Assembly (NCBI RefSeq): GCF_900589395.1
Contig: NZ_UUIS01000075.1
Span: forward strand, 186,001 to 250,000
DNA length: 64,000 bases
Source of the DNA: Pseudomonas viridiflava
GTDB lineage: Bacteria > Pseudomonadota > Gammaproteobacteria > Pseudomonadales > Pseudomonadaceae
Direction of reading: 5' to 3'
Shown here: piece by piece, positions 31,470 to 39,967 of the stretch
Numbering within the stretch: position 1 is the stretch's first letter
Layout: every line of letters begins with the position of its first letter
The notes under the pieces: model-generated
What the model was told of the DNA's origin: nothing
Database searches by the model: none
Seen by the model: the letters and a program-made list of their open reading frames with translations, nothing else
Translations under genes and position numbers: made by a program

Positions 31470-33854
31470 TTGACGACTTCCTTCGACCCACGCGACGCTG
31501 GCGAATACACCGCCCCAATCGGCCTGTATGAGCGTAACAAGGCCCGGCCGTTTCTCGGCAGTATCACCGGCGACCGACAAACGCTGGTCGCCGGACAGTG
31601 GGACGAGATCACTCTGACCTACGAGGTGGGTGCCAGCGGGCTGGCCGATGGTGCCTGGTTGAAGCTGGCGTTCAAGTTTTATTCCGATTGGGCATTGTTT
31701 CAAACCTCCAACCCGTCGGGGCCTGATTATGTCAGTGCCGAGTATCAGGCAGGCGATCTAGTGCCGGGGCAGAGTCAGGCCACCGTGCAGTACCTGAAGG
31801 TACGTTTTGATCAGAAGGGGCATGAGCGGCCTTTTCAGAAGGCGATCATCATCGACATTATCGACGGCTATCTGAATCCGGGTGATCGTATCGTCATCCG
31901 CCTCGGTGATCGTCGTCAGGGCGGGGCGGGCACTCGGGTGCAGAGCTTTGTCGAAAAAGACTTCCGGTTGCGCCTTTTCATCGACCCACTCGGCAGTTCG
32001 AAATTTGCTGAAGTTCCAGGTGATCTGCTGTGGGATATCGTGCCGGGTGTCGCGAGTCAGCTACAGGTCATTGCGCCGCGACTGGTCAGCAGTGAAGAGG
32101 CTTTTGATGTTTTGCTGCGGGTCGACGATGCCTGGGGTAACACCTGCCGGCAGTTGCCGTTACAGGGCAGTCTGCTACTGGTTTCTCCTGATGGGGCCGA
32201 GCGCGACATTGCATTCACACTCGCCAGTGAGGGCTGGGCTGTGGTGCGGTTGCCTGCGTTGCGCTTGAGTGAAACCGGAGAGTGGCAGCTGCGTGCGCAT
32301 GTCACCGACGCCCGTGTGCGACCTGCCCAGGCGTTCATCAACGTTGACCCGCAAGGCGCTGATCTTCGGCCACTGTATGCCGACCTGCATGTGCATTCCG
32401 ATGATACCGTCGGCACCAACGACACCCTTTATAACCTGAGCTATGGCCGGGATGTCGCAGGTCTGGACGTGCTGGGTTACACCGCCAATGACTTCAACAT
32501 CACTGAGCAGCGCTGGGATCAGGCGGTCAAACTGATTCATGAGCTGAATGAGCCGGGACGGTTCGTCTGCTATCCGGGGACTGAGTGGTGTGGTAACTCC
32601 TGTGCTGGCGGCGACCGCAATGTAGTGTTCTTGCATGATCGCAAACCGGAGTTTCCCTTCGATAATCAAGGTCGTCTGGTTCGCTCTTTAGAGTGGAACG
32701 AATTCACTGCCGGCACCATCAAGCCAGGAGCCTGGCCGGTGGATGAGCTATACGCAGCTTATGCCAAGGATCCTGAAGGGCATTTGATGATGCCGCATGT
32801 GGGCGGCCGGCGTTGCAACCTGGACTGGCACCATCCCGCCCTTGAGCGTTTGATTGAAGTCGGCTCGGCGTGGGGGCAATTCCACTGGGTGTATGCCGAA
32901 GCGTTGCAGCGTGGTTATCGAGTGGGTGCGGCAGCCAACAGTGATGAGCACCAGGGTCGTTGCGGCGGTGGCGTGCCTGCTACTGCAGTCTTTGGCTCCC
33001 GAGGCGGTTTGACCGGCGTATTGTCGGCAGGCTTTGATCGCAAAAGCGTCGGCCAGGCCCTGCGCGCCCGGCGCACTTTCGCCACCACTGGCGAGCGTTC
33101 GTTTGCCAGTCTGAGCTGTGGCGAGCATCTGATGGGTGAAGTGTTCACCGCAGCAGAAGATGCCAGCCTGAATTACCGTCTGCTCGGTGAAAGCGGTTGG
33201 GAGCAGATCGATCTGTTCGATGGCGAGCAATTGATCTGGTCACGCAACTTGCATGAAGAGCTCGGCCTCAGCAGCCAGCGTATTCGCTTGCGTCTGGGCG
33301 GCGCGCGGATCAAGGATCGTTACCGTGGAGCCTACTGGACTGGGGAAATTCGCGTGACCGGCGCTGTCATCAAGCATTTCGAAGCCTGTGGCCTGGATCA
33401 CCCCGAACAGACGGTATGGCGTCAGGACTCAACCAGTCTTGCGTTCCGCACGGACACCAACGGTGATACCGACAGCATCGAGATTGAACTGTCCCAGTTA
33501 GCTGGCGCGCGTCTGGAAGTTCGCAGTCGAATTGACAGCTACACAAAGGTGGGTGATCCGGCAAACCCGGAAGCATTTGTACACGCTCCCAATGTTGAGG
33601 TGGCACTGACCGGGGATGATTTGTTAGCTCAGGGGCAGCACGTTGTACAACTGCCAGGTGCAGAGCTGAAATTATCGTTGGAGCGCATGACTGCTCTGAC
33701 TCTGTCGCGAGAGGTTCAAGGGGAGCTTCAGCTGTCGGAGCTGCGTTTGCAACCAGGACGCGAGCATCCGTTGTTCATCTGCGCACGTCAGCGTGATCAG
33801 TCGCGGGTCTGGACGTCGGCGTTATTTTTGACGTTGCCTACAGAAGGGTGCTAG
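31470..33854 (+). CDS. CehA/McbA-family metallohydrolase (PHP-like domain)
   Basis: A protein of about 794 residues. The central part (about 305-560) carries a PHP-type metal site: LHVHSDDT, GYTANDFN, PHVGGRRCNL and AANSDEHQGRC. Large beta-rich regions flank it on both sides. This architecture and size resemble CehA/McbA (carbaryl hydrolase) and DUF3604 proteins; no signal peptide is seen. The likely start is TTG 31470 with GAGG seven bases upstream; a GTG at 31350 would add 40 residues of poor character. Its place after an SsuABC-like importer suggests it hydrolyses the imported compound, perhaps an ester, amide or carbamate. The actual substrate is unknown. Confidence 0.72.
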   Translation: MTTSFDPRDAGEYTAPIGLYERNKARPFLGSITGDRQTLVAGQWDEITLTYEVGASGLADGAWLKLAFKFYSDWALFQTSNPSGPDYVSAEYQAGDLVPGQSQATVQYLKVRFDQKGHERPFQKAIIIDIIDGYLNPGDRIVIRLGDRRQGGAGTRVQSFVEKDFRLRLFIDPLGSSKFAEVPGDLLWDIVPGVASQLQVIAPRLVSSEEAFDVLLRVDDAWGNTCRQLPLQGSLLLVSPDGAERDIAFTLASEGWAVVRLPALRLSETGEWQLRAHVTDARVRPAQAFINVDPQGADLRPLYADLHVHSDDTVGTNDTLYNLSYGRDVAGLDVLGYTANDFNITEQRWDQAVKLIHELNEPGRFVCYPGTEWCGNSCAGGDRNVVFLHDRKPEFPFDNQGRLVRSLEWNEFTAGTIKPGAWPVDELYAAYAKDPEGHLMMPHVGGRRCNLDWHHPALERLIEVGSAWGQFHWVYAEALQRGYRVGAAANSDEHQGRCGGGVPATAVFGSRGGLTGVLSAGFDRKSVGQALRARRTFATTGERSFASLSCGEHLMGEVFTAAEDASLNYRLLGESGWEQIDLFDGEQLIWSRNLHEELGLSSQRIRLRLGGARIKDRYRGAYWTGEIRVTGAVIKHFEACGLDHPEQTVWRQDSTSLAFRTDTNGDTDSIEIELSQLAGARLEVRSRIDSYTKVGDPANPEAFVHAPNVEVALTGDDLLAQGQHVVQLPGAELKLSLERMTALTLSREVQGELQLSELRLQPGREHPLFICARQRDQSRVWTSALFLTLPTEGC

Positions 33855-34047
33855 GTAACCGTATGGCCTATGCCACCAGTCAGTTCTCCAACCTGGCGAC
33901 GGTCGTTTACGGCTTCAGCCCAAGCCGTGCTGGCGAACATGCTCGAGCCTTCTTGGGCAGTTGGAACGGCACGCTGGTCTGCGATGACGTTGCCGGCTAT
34001 AAGGCAGGCTTTGAACTGGGCGTTACGGAGATCGGCTGCATGGCCCA
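33855..34047 (+). mobile_element. IS66-family transposase remnant
   Basis: About 64 codons match the catalytic core of IS66 TnpC: VVYGFSPSRAGEHARAFL, GTLVCDDVAGYKAGF and GVTEIGCMAH. The match breaks off just where the core would continue with AHARRKF. Both ends of the transposase and the accessory ORFs are missing. The right end is fused to a truncated dehydrogenase on the other strand, and the left end abuts the metallohydrolase stop, marking a recombination scar. Confidence 0.75.
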
Positions 34048-34367
34048 TGACGGCCTGCAGGTTTCTCACACAGCACCGCCTTGCCTGCTTCCAATGCCTC
34101 GATGGCCCAGTCAGCCATCAAGTAACTTTTGGGATGCACCAGAACGATGTGTACGTCGGGGTCGCTTAGAATGTCGTCCTTGCTGCGCGCCTGAAGACCC
34201 AGCGCGTCGGCAAAAGGTTCAAGCAGCGGACTGTCGTCGTAGGCCCCGAGAAACGCTACGCCCGGGATACGCTGGAAGGCCTTTACACGCCCTGACGTGT
34301 GAGGGTGGGTGATTCCCAGGCACGCCACACCCAGCTTGGTTTGATTGTCGATCTTGATAGCCATCAT
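34048..34367 (-). pseudogene. Truncated Gfo/Idh/MocA-family dehydrogenase (N-terminal third only)
   Basis: The gene begins normally at ATG 34367/34364 (AIKIDNQTKLGVACLGITH) with the NAD-binding fold, then DPDVHIVLVHPKSY and the diagnostic AVLCEKPAGR. There homology ends and the IS66 remnant begins. The substrate-binding C-terminal two thirds are gone, so the product cannot work. It lies 97 bp downstream of the minus-strand SDR gene and was probably the last gene of that operon. Confidence 0.75.
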
Positions 34368-34464
34368 CTATCCTTTTGTTTTTGTGGTCAGTACGGATGC
34401 CACGTATGGCAGAGGCTCCCAGGAGTCTTGCTCCCCGGGCGCGCGTGCCAAAGTGGGTGGGCGG

Positions 34465-35268
34465 TCATATCACCGAACGGATGCTGCCACCGTCGACACC
34501 CCAAACACTGGAGGTCACAAAGGACGCAAGATCAGACGCCATGAAGACAATGACGTTAGCCACCTCTTCCGGAGTGCCAAGGCGATCAAGAGGGAGTTGG
34601 CGTAGCGACATCTCATGCTCCACTGCGGCTTGAGGCTCCATCCCATGGACTTTGGCCATGGTCTCAGCGAAGCCGCCCGACTTGGTCCAGAAAGGCGTCC
34701 AGATAGGGCCCGGCGCAACGGCGTTGACACGGATGTGCGGGCCTTCACTGCGGGCCAAGCCTTTGGTTACGGCGAGAACAGCTGCTTTAGAGGCGGAGTA
34801 GTCAAGTGGGCAGGGTTCTGGCTGTCGGGCAAGGTCGGAGGCGTTGTTGATAATGACGCCGCTTTGTTGAGCGCGCATCACCGGGAGGATTTTGCGGCAA
34901 GCACGTACGTAGCTCATGAAGTTGAGCTGCATGGTTGCTTCCCAGTCTTCATCAGTCAGGTCGTCGAACATCCGCACGGCGCCAGAGCCTACGTTGTTGA
35001 CGAGTACATCAACCTTCCCGCCGTAGATGGCCAGAACGCTGTCGATGCCATCGTTCATGCCGCTCAGACTGCTGAGGTCAGCTTGACTGACAGCAACTGT
35101 GGCGCCCAGAGCCTCAGCCTCGTGCTTCAGTTCTGTGAGGGCTCCTTCATCCCAGTCCAACAACGCGAGCTGGCTGCCTTCGGCTGCAAACGCCAGCGCA
35201 GTGGCGCGACCGATACCTTTGGCTGCGCCGGTGATGAGCACGATCTTGCCGGCAAGGTTGGTTTTCAT
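34465..35268 (-). CDS. SDR dehydrogenase of the hydroxyquinol island
   Basis: A 267-residue classical SDR with cofactor motif TGAAKGIG near 14-21, NNVGSG near 90-95, Ser in NNASDL and Tyr-x3-Lys in YSASKAA. The PGPIWTPFW segment and the C-terminal VDGGS are normal. It is downstream of the Dabb and dioxygenase genes on the same strand. It could oxidise a sugar, cyclitol or alicyclic intermediate; sequence alone does not decide. Confidence 0.8.
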   Translation of the reverse strand: MKTNLAGKIVLITGAAKGIGRATALAFAAEGSQLALLDWDEGALTELKHEAEALGATVAVSQADLSSLSGMNDGIDSVLAIYGGKVDVLVNNVGSGAVRMFDDLTDEDWEATMQLNFMSYVRACRKILPVMRAQQSGVIINNASDLARQPEPCPLDYSASKAAVLAVTKGLARSEGPHIRVNAVAPGPIWTPFWTKSGGFAETMAKVHGMEPQAAVEHEMSLRQLPLDRLGTPEEVANVIVFMASDLASFVTSSVWGVDGGSIRSVI

Positions 35269-35354
35269 ATCTGATACCTTCTTTTTTTGAGCTGTTGAAG
35301 CACGGGGTGCTCGTTTCTTATGGAATCGAAGTTCAGTGTTAGAACAGGTGTTTA

Positions 35355-35660
35355 TTACATGAAGTAGTCAACCTGGTGCCGGGCAGTGCGAACGTTTCCT
35401 AGCGCTTCGCGAACTCGCAAATGAGCGGGGTGCGTGGCATAACCCTGCAGCGCTTCCATGGAATCGAATTCCGAATACAACACCACATCGCAGGCATAAT
35501 CGATCTTGCTGAAGTCGACGCCGATCTCTAGCTTGAGAAGGCCAGGAATTACACTGCGAAGCCCTTCGAAAGCATTTTTGAGCTTTTCTATATTGGCTGA
35601 GCGCTCATGCTCAGTTTCGCCAAGCAAGTTCCACATGACGATGTGTTTGACGGGTCGCAT
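35355..35660 (-). CDS. Dabb (stress-responsive alpha/beta barrel) domain protein
   Basis: A 101-residue ferredoxin-like-fold protein starting MRPVKHIVMWNL, with GGAGAGG upstream. Typical Dabb segments are VKHIVMWNL, PGLLKLEIGVDF, DVVLYSEFDSMEAL and the terminal YATHPAHLRV. Family members include small cyclases, isomerases and helper proteins in aromatic and polyketide pathways. It lies 79 bp after the intradiol dioxygenase and 86 bp before the SDR. A role in handling a reactive intermediate is possible but unproven. Confidence 0.75.
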   Translation of the reverse strand: MRPVKHIVMWNLLGETEHERSANIEKLKNAFEGLRSVIPGLLKLEIGVDFSKIDYACDVVLYSEFDSMEALQGYATHPAHLRVREALGNVRTARHQVDYFM

Positions 35661-35739
35661 AGTCCTCTCCGAGGTAAGTGTGCGAGTACTGGCGATGGCC
35701 TGCACACTGCAAGCCGGGTAGACAAGAAATGTATGTGCG

Positions 35740-36600
35740 CTAAGCGTTGTGCAGGATGAAGTCAAAATCCAGGGTGTAATAAAGAGAGTCGATCGAGTTA
35801 CCGTACGGATCGATTCCACTCTCATGGCGAACCCAGTCTGCAATCAGGGACGAACGGACACCGAATACCGCATCCGAATCCAGATAGTCGCCACCCTCTC
35901 GGAACACGTGGGTAACTAGACGCTGATATCCAGGGGCAGTGATCATGAAATGCAGGTGGGCAGGGCGCCATGGATGCCGATTTAACGCCTCCAGCATCTT
36001 GCCAACCGGGCCATCATGGGGGATGGGGTAGCACTCAGGGACGATCGTGCGGAAGTGGTAATGCCCGTTGGCGTCGGCCTGGATAATCGCCCGTCCGTGG
36101 TAGTCCCCCATATCTGGCTTCTGAACGTCGTAGAAGCCAGCGTCGTCGGCTTGCCAGACCTCGATGGTCGCATGTGGGATGGGGGTGCCATCTTTGGTCG
36201 TGACGGTGCCCTTCACAAACCAGGGCGAGCCTGGAAGCCCACCACTTATGTCTTCGCCCAACTCGTAACGAGGGGCGTTGGCGACATGGAAGGGGCCGAA
36301 AACCGTGGCTTCAGTGCAGCCTTCCGGCTTCTTGTGATTCTGGGCGATAACCAGCGTCGACAGGCCCAGCGTATCGGACAGGAGGATGAATTCCTGTCGT
36401 TTGTCGGTGGTGATATGACCGATTGCGGTCAGAAACTCGATACCCTTTTCCCATTCCTCCTCGGTCAGATTAGTCTCCCGCGCAAATGCGTGGAGGTGCT
36501 GAACGAGTGAGGTCACGATCTCATGCAGGCGCTGATTCTCGGTCCCGGCATTTCGAGTGAGGACAGCTTGTGTGATCGTCTGCTCATCTAGGTTTCGCAT
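35740..36600 (-). CDS. Intradiol ring-cleavage dioxygenase, hydroxyquinol 1,2-dioxygenase type
   Basis: A 286-residue non-heme Fe(III) enzyme. An N-terminal helical dimerisation domain (about 1-100) is followed by the beta-sandwich with iron ligands Tyr157 (GFYDVQ), Tyr191 (ECYPIPHDG), His215 and His217 (RPAHLHFMI). The length and the ECYPIPHDGPVG segment suit hydroxyquinol 1,2-dioxygenases better than short catechol or protocatechuate enzymes. It cleaves hydroxyquinol to maleylacetate, the substrate of the reductase encoded at 37772. It is divergent from a LysR regulator with an operator-like palindrome between. Confidence 0.85.
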   Translation of the reverse strand: MRNLDEQTITQAVLTRNAGTENQRLHEIVTSLVQHLHAFARETNLTEEEWEKGIEFLTAIGHITTDKRQEFILLSDTLGLSTLVIAQNHKKPEGCTEATVFGPFHVANAPRYELGEDISGGLPGSPWFVKGTVTTKDGTPIPHATIEVWQADDAGFYDVQKPDMGDYHGRAIIQADANGHYHFRTIVPECYPIPHDGPVGKMLEALNRHPWRPAHLHFMITAPGYQRLVTHVFREGGDYLDSDAVFGVRSSLIADWVRHESGIDPYGNSIDSLYYTLDFDFILHNA

Positions 36601-36700
36601 GGAGATGCATCCTTTTTTTATTTGAGTCAGGAGAGACCTGAGGTGACCTACTCCTGGGGAACATCAACTGTTGGCTGGCAGATGCCTGTTCCCGAAACTA

Positions 36701-36713
36701 TAGCGATACGCTA
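36701..36713. promoter_or_regulatory. LysR-type operator candidate
   Basis: TAGCGATACGCTA is a perfect dyad (TAGCG-N3-CGCTA) with the T-N11-A form of LysR binding sites. It sits in the 202-bp gap between the dioxygenase and the LysR gene, 90 bp from the LysR start. Confidence 0.55.
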
Positions 36714-36802
36714 AAGTCACTGGCTGTGGAATAAAATACTAAAAATGAAAATCTTTCTTTCACCACAGAAATAATCTCCCCTTCTTGTGTGGATGCCTAA
36801 GG

Positions 36803-37717
36803 ATGGATCGATTTACTGAGCTCGAGCTTTTCGTCTACACGGCTGAACTGGGAACGCTGAGTCGCGCGGCTGAAAAGCTGGAAATTTCCAATGCCGCTGC
36901 CAGTCGTCACCTCGCCGCGCTCGAAACACGGCTCGGCGTTCGACTGGTGGAGCGGAGTACGCGCCGTTTATCACTGACCAACTCAGGGCATGATTTTTAT
37001 GCTAAATGCAAAAGCCTGCTCGCTGAGCTGGCGGAGGCAGAGGCCACGGTCAGTGCTGCTCTGATTGAGCCAACGGGCACTCTGACGATCAGCGCCACCA
37101 TCTCTTTTTGCATGTTGCATATCGCACCCATCGTGCCTGAGTTTCAGCGCCGCTACCCCGGAATCAAGGTCAAGATCATCGGCGCTAACCGGTACTACGA
37201 CATCATCGACAGCGAGATTGATTTAGCGGTTCGAACGCGTGAATACGAAGCCGATTCGAACATTACTGTCCGTCGGCTGGCTGAGACCAGGCGTGTACTC
37301 GCCGCTTCGCCCAAATACCTCCAGCGCAAGGGGATCCCCAGGACCGTGCAGGATTTGGCCGAGCATGATGTGCTGATCTATAGCCTTGCGAACCATCCCA
37401 ACACGATGGAGTTCACTCGGGATGGGGTGCATGAAAGCATCAAGGTGCAACCGGCCTTGGAGACGAACGACGGTCAGATTGTCAGGGCAGCAGCACTGGC
37501 GGGGGCAGGGATACTGGTACAGCCCAAGTACATCATCTATGACGACTTGGTAGCCGGTAGACTGATACCCGTGATGGATGATTGGGATCTGCCTCGATTG
37601 ACCATCAATCTGGCGTTTCAGGATCGACGTCACATGCCCGCAAAGACTCGCCTTTTCATCGACTTCTTGCTCGATCACTTCAAGCGTAGCGACTACGAGC
37701 GCTACTGGACTCGATGA
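36803..37717 (+). CDS. LysR-family regulator of the hydroxyquinol genes
   Basis: A 304-residue LysR protein. The winged helix lies in residues 1-60 (LGTLSRAAEKLEISNAAASRHLAALE) and the co-inducer domain in about 90-295 (GTLTISATISFCMLHIAPIVPEF). The LNLAFQ-like segment near the C-terminus (LTINLAFQDRRHMPAKTRLFIDFL) is typical of the CrgA/AaeR-like clade. The start MDRFTELE is preferred over an upstream GTG-led frame. It is divergent from the dioxygenase operon and convergent with maleylacetate reductase, so it likely controls the aromatic arm. Confidence 0.88.
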   Translation: MDRFTELELFVYTAELGTLSRAAEKLEISNAAASRHLAALETRLGVRLVERSTRRLSLTNSGHDFYAKCKSLLAELAEAEATVSAALIEPTGTLTISATISFCMLHIAPIVPEFQRRYPGIKVKIIGANRYYDIIDSEIDLAVRTREYEADSNITVRRLAETRRVLAASPKYLQRKGIPRTVQDLAEHDVLIYSLANHPNTMEFTRDGVHESIKVQPALETNDGQIVRAAALAGAGILVQPKYIIYDDLVAGRLIPVMDDWDLPRLTINLAFQDRRHMPAKTRLFIDFLLDHFKRSDYERYWTR

Positions 37718-37719
37718 AA

Positions 37720-37756
37720 AAAGCCCACTCGACTTCCTTCACGGTCACCGAGTGGG
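37720..37756 (-). terminator. Terminator between LysR and maleylacetate reductase genes
   Basis: CCCACTCG (37724-37731) pairs with CGAGTGGG (37749-37756). On the minus strand the hairpin is followed by C and six T, as expected for a rho-independent terminator just past the reductase stop at 37772. Confidence 0.75.
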
Positions 37757-37771
37757 TAACGCAGTAGTTAG

Positions 37772-38833
37772 CTAAGCAGGGCGTTTTCCTTCATATGCAT
37801 CTTGCAGCAATTGGCGAATACCCTCGCGCTCGATCAGTCGCGGGTTCCAATAGGGATTGCTGAGAGCAATGTCTGTCGCGCGATCAAGATCCGCCTCGGT
37901 GAGCCCCAGTTCGCTCAGCTTCATGGGTGCACCGAGTTTTTGCGCGAGATCGAATAAGGCGCCACCGGCTGAATCATGTTTACCGCCCAGGGCTCGAACG
38001 ATGCGCGCGGCTGCGTCCGGAGCAGCGCTGGCGTTGTAGGCGATCGCGTGGGGCAGCACGATAGTGTGTGTCTGGGCGTGAGGGAGGTTGAAGCTGCCAC
38101 CCAGCGTGTGACACAGCTTGTGATGCAGGGCCATGCCTACATGGCCAAGCACGGTGCTGCACAACCAGGCGCCATAGAGACAATCGCTGCGGGCATCCAG
38201 ATCGTCAGGCGTGTGGTTGATGCGCTCCAGTTCGGACATCGCACGAATGCCTTCTTCTGCAATCAGCGACATCACAGGGTTTCCATCTTGGGCATAGAGA
38301 CCCTCTGCAGCGTGAGCGATGGCGTTCATCCCGCTCATGATCGACATGCCCAGGGGGAGGGTAGCCGAAAGCTCTGGGTCATAGATCACAGTCTTCGGTA
38401 AGACTCGTGGGTCTTTACCTGTTTTTTTGATGCCATTTTCGGTCAGGCCATACACGGGCGTCATTTCCGAGCCAGCGTATGTCGTGGGGATTGCCAGAAT
38501 TGGCAGGCCTGACTCCAGCGCGATTGCCTTACCCAGACCGGTAGTGGAACCGCCGCCGATGGCAATAGCACAATCAGCCCCCAGTTTCTTCGCAACTTCA
38601 CGCGCTTCACGAGCGGTCTCGATGGGGACATGCATCACTGCTTTATCGAAGATGCCGGCAGCACGCTTGCCCAGAATATCGGCGATTCGCTCAGCCTGAT
38701 CACGTTGCTCGGGTGTGCACAGCACAAGGGCGCGTCGGGATTCGAGGCGGTCAATCTCTGCCTCCAGCTGTTGAAGGGATCCTTTGCCAAAGATCACGCG
38801 AGCTGGCAGGCCGGTGTAAGTAAAGTTCTTCAT
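37772..38833 (-). CDS. Maleylacetate reductase
   Basis: A 354-residue member of the iron-alcohol-dehydrogenase fold. The diagnostic cofactor segment is GGGSTTGLGKAIALE, followed by AIPTTYAGSEMTPVYGLTE and HHKLCHTLGGSFNLPHAQTH. The start MKNFTYTG is in the usual place. It reduces maleylacetate to 3-oxoadipate with NAD(P)H, directly after hydroxyquinol cleavage, and so links the island to the beta-ketoadipate route. The gene is followed by a terminator and preceded by the NTF2-like gene at 38911. Confidence 0.9.
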   Translation of the reverse strand: MKNFTYTGLPARVIFGKGSLQQLEAEIDRLESRRALVLCTPEQRDQAERIADILGKRAAGIFDKAVMHVPIETAREAREVAKKLGADCAIAIGGGSTTGLGKAIALESGLPILAIPTTYAGSEMTPVYGLTENGIKKTGKDPRVLPKTVIYDPELSATLPLGMSIMSGMNAIAHAAEGLYAQDGNPVMSLIAEEGIRAMSELERINHTPDDLDARSDCLYGAWLCSTVLGHVGMALHHKLCHTLGGSFNLPHAQTHTIVLPHAIAYNASAAPDAAARIVRALGGKHDSAGGALFDLAQKLGAPMKLSELGLTEADLDRATDIALSNPYWNPRLIEREGIRQLLQDAYEGKRPA

Positions 38834-38910
38834 TTTGTCAGGTGTTCCTATCGTTGAGAGTTGGCGCGGCAATCTCTCAGGCCGTAGAGATCCGCTCTGG
38901 CAGTGCGCGT

Positions 38911-39294
38911 TTACGCTGGGATAGCCGTCGGCTGATAAGCGAGCAGCTTCCACTCGCCGTCGCGCTGTTCCCAGACGGCCAAGGCTTTATTGCGCAGCGT
39001 CTTGCGGACGCCACCTGCCGTGATTTCACCGTTCATCTCGCCGAAGACGAGCGCAATGTCCCCAACGACTTTGATGGACTCGATCGGATGTTCAATATGG
39101 TGATAGACATAAAATCCACCCAGGCACTTGTCGAGGTAGCTCTCAAGCGTATCAACGACTCCAGTGGAGTGGGCATAGCTCAAATCAGGATGCGCGTAAG
39201 CTTTGAAGGCGTTGAAATCGCCAGCGATGATTGCTTCATAGCGCTTGCTTTCCAGCTCGCGAATTAATTCTTCAACGGCGTTGTGGTTTTTCAT
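38911..39294 (-). CDS. NTF2/SnoaL-like protein
   Basis: A 127-residue single-domain protein starting MKNHNAVEELIREL, with DFNAFKAYAHPDLSYAHSTG near 26-45 and a C-terminal strand WKLLAYQPTAIP. The fold serves as isomerase, dehydratase, cyclase or oxygenase small subunit. It is the first gene of the minus-strand pair with maleylacetate reductase and faces the sugar-processing operon across 673 bp. It could be an enzyme of the upstream pathway; nothing narrower can be said. Confidence 0.75.
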   Translation of the reverse strand: MKNHNAVEELIRELESKRYEAIIAGDFNAFKAYAHPDLSYAHSTGVVDTLESYLDKCLGGFYVYHHIEHPIESIKVVGDIALVFGEMNGEITAGGVRKTLRNKALAVWEQRDGEWKLLAYQPTAIPA

Positions 39295-39397
39295 GCTAGG
39301 CCTCTTGGGGTCTCTCGTGGGCATGTGAGCGGGTGTCGAGGCATGCCCTTTTCTTGTAGCCACCTGAAGCGGACCTTCCCAGCTTCACGTCAGTCCC

Positions 39398-39419
39398 AGC
39401 CTATAATTACGAATAGGCT
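39398..39419. promoter_or_regulatory. Dyad AGCCTAT-N8-ATAGGCT
   Basis: A perfect 7-bp inverted repeat with 8-bp spacer in the divergent gap, about 105 bp before the NTF2-like gene start. Its CCTAT/ATAGG halves recur in the dyad at 39451. The size and spacing suit a dimeric LysR-, LacI- or GntR-type regulator. Confidence 0.5.
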
Positions 39420-39450
39420 TATAAAACCTCACTTTTGGAAATCTTTATTT

Positions 39451-39473
39451 CATAGGTGGAAAAATATCCTATG
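39451..39473. promoter_or_regulatory. Dyad CATAGG-N11-CCTATG
   Basis: A second perfect inverted repeat using the same half-site as 39398-39419 but in the opposite arrangement. Together they suggest four half-sites for one regulator, possibly the LysR protein encoded at 36803 since no other regulator is in the island. Confidence 0.45.
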
Positions 39474-39967
39474 AGCTTTTCGATGGCTTGGATTCTTCCG
39501 CTGAGTGAAAAAGAGATTTCACTTTCTGGTATTTTTCTTCCTAAAACGCATGCCTAAGATCGTTCCCACAACGACAGCTTCTCAAGCTGCACTAAAACAA
39601 GAACGGAGACATAGCGATGTACTTGCTCCTTGCCGTCCTCAAAATCTTCATCGCCGCGGCGAAGGCGTTGTTGATTCCTGTCTCCACTATGCATCGCACC
39701 GTGTGGGCGGCTAACGCTACGTCCGTCGAAGCATCACAATCTCTATCCAACATCAATCTTTCCTCTTGGCGTAAATCGGGATATCCCTCGGATTTATCCC
39801 GGAATACGTCGATCCCGCGTGGCGGAAGATCGTTCGCGAGCGCCTCTTCGGTACCCGATTGGTATTGAAGTGCGATAACTGGAAACGCGTTTCCCTTTTA
39901 CAGCTTGTCCTGGATCTAGCAGGGCTCGCACGCCTCAATCTTTGCAACTGCATCTCAGGAGTTACAC

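Larger units (their letters stand above)
39295..39967. other. Long divergent control region of the island (673 bp)
   Basis: This A+T-rich gap separates the aromatic-arm pair (minus) from the sugar-arm genes (plus). It contains two dyads sharing CCTAT/ATAGG halves (listed separately) and a third, CGGGATA-N11-TATCCCG, at 39777-39801. A short plus-strand frame from ATG 39617 (MYLLLAVLKIFIAAAKALL) has an AACGGAG site but matches nothing known; it could be a leader or noise. Confidence 0.5.

Noticed and set aside
39505..39868. Two short overlapping plus-strand frames before the sugar isomerase
   Set aside because: One has a fair ribosome site, but neither product resembles a known protein or has convincing coding character. 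Kept only as a remark in the intergenic entry.
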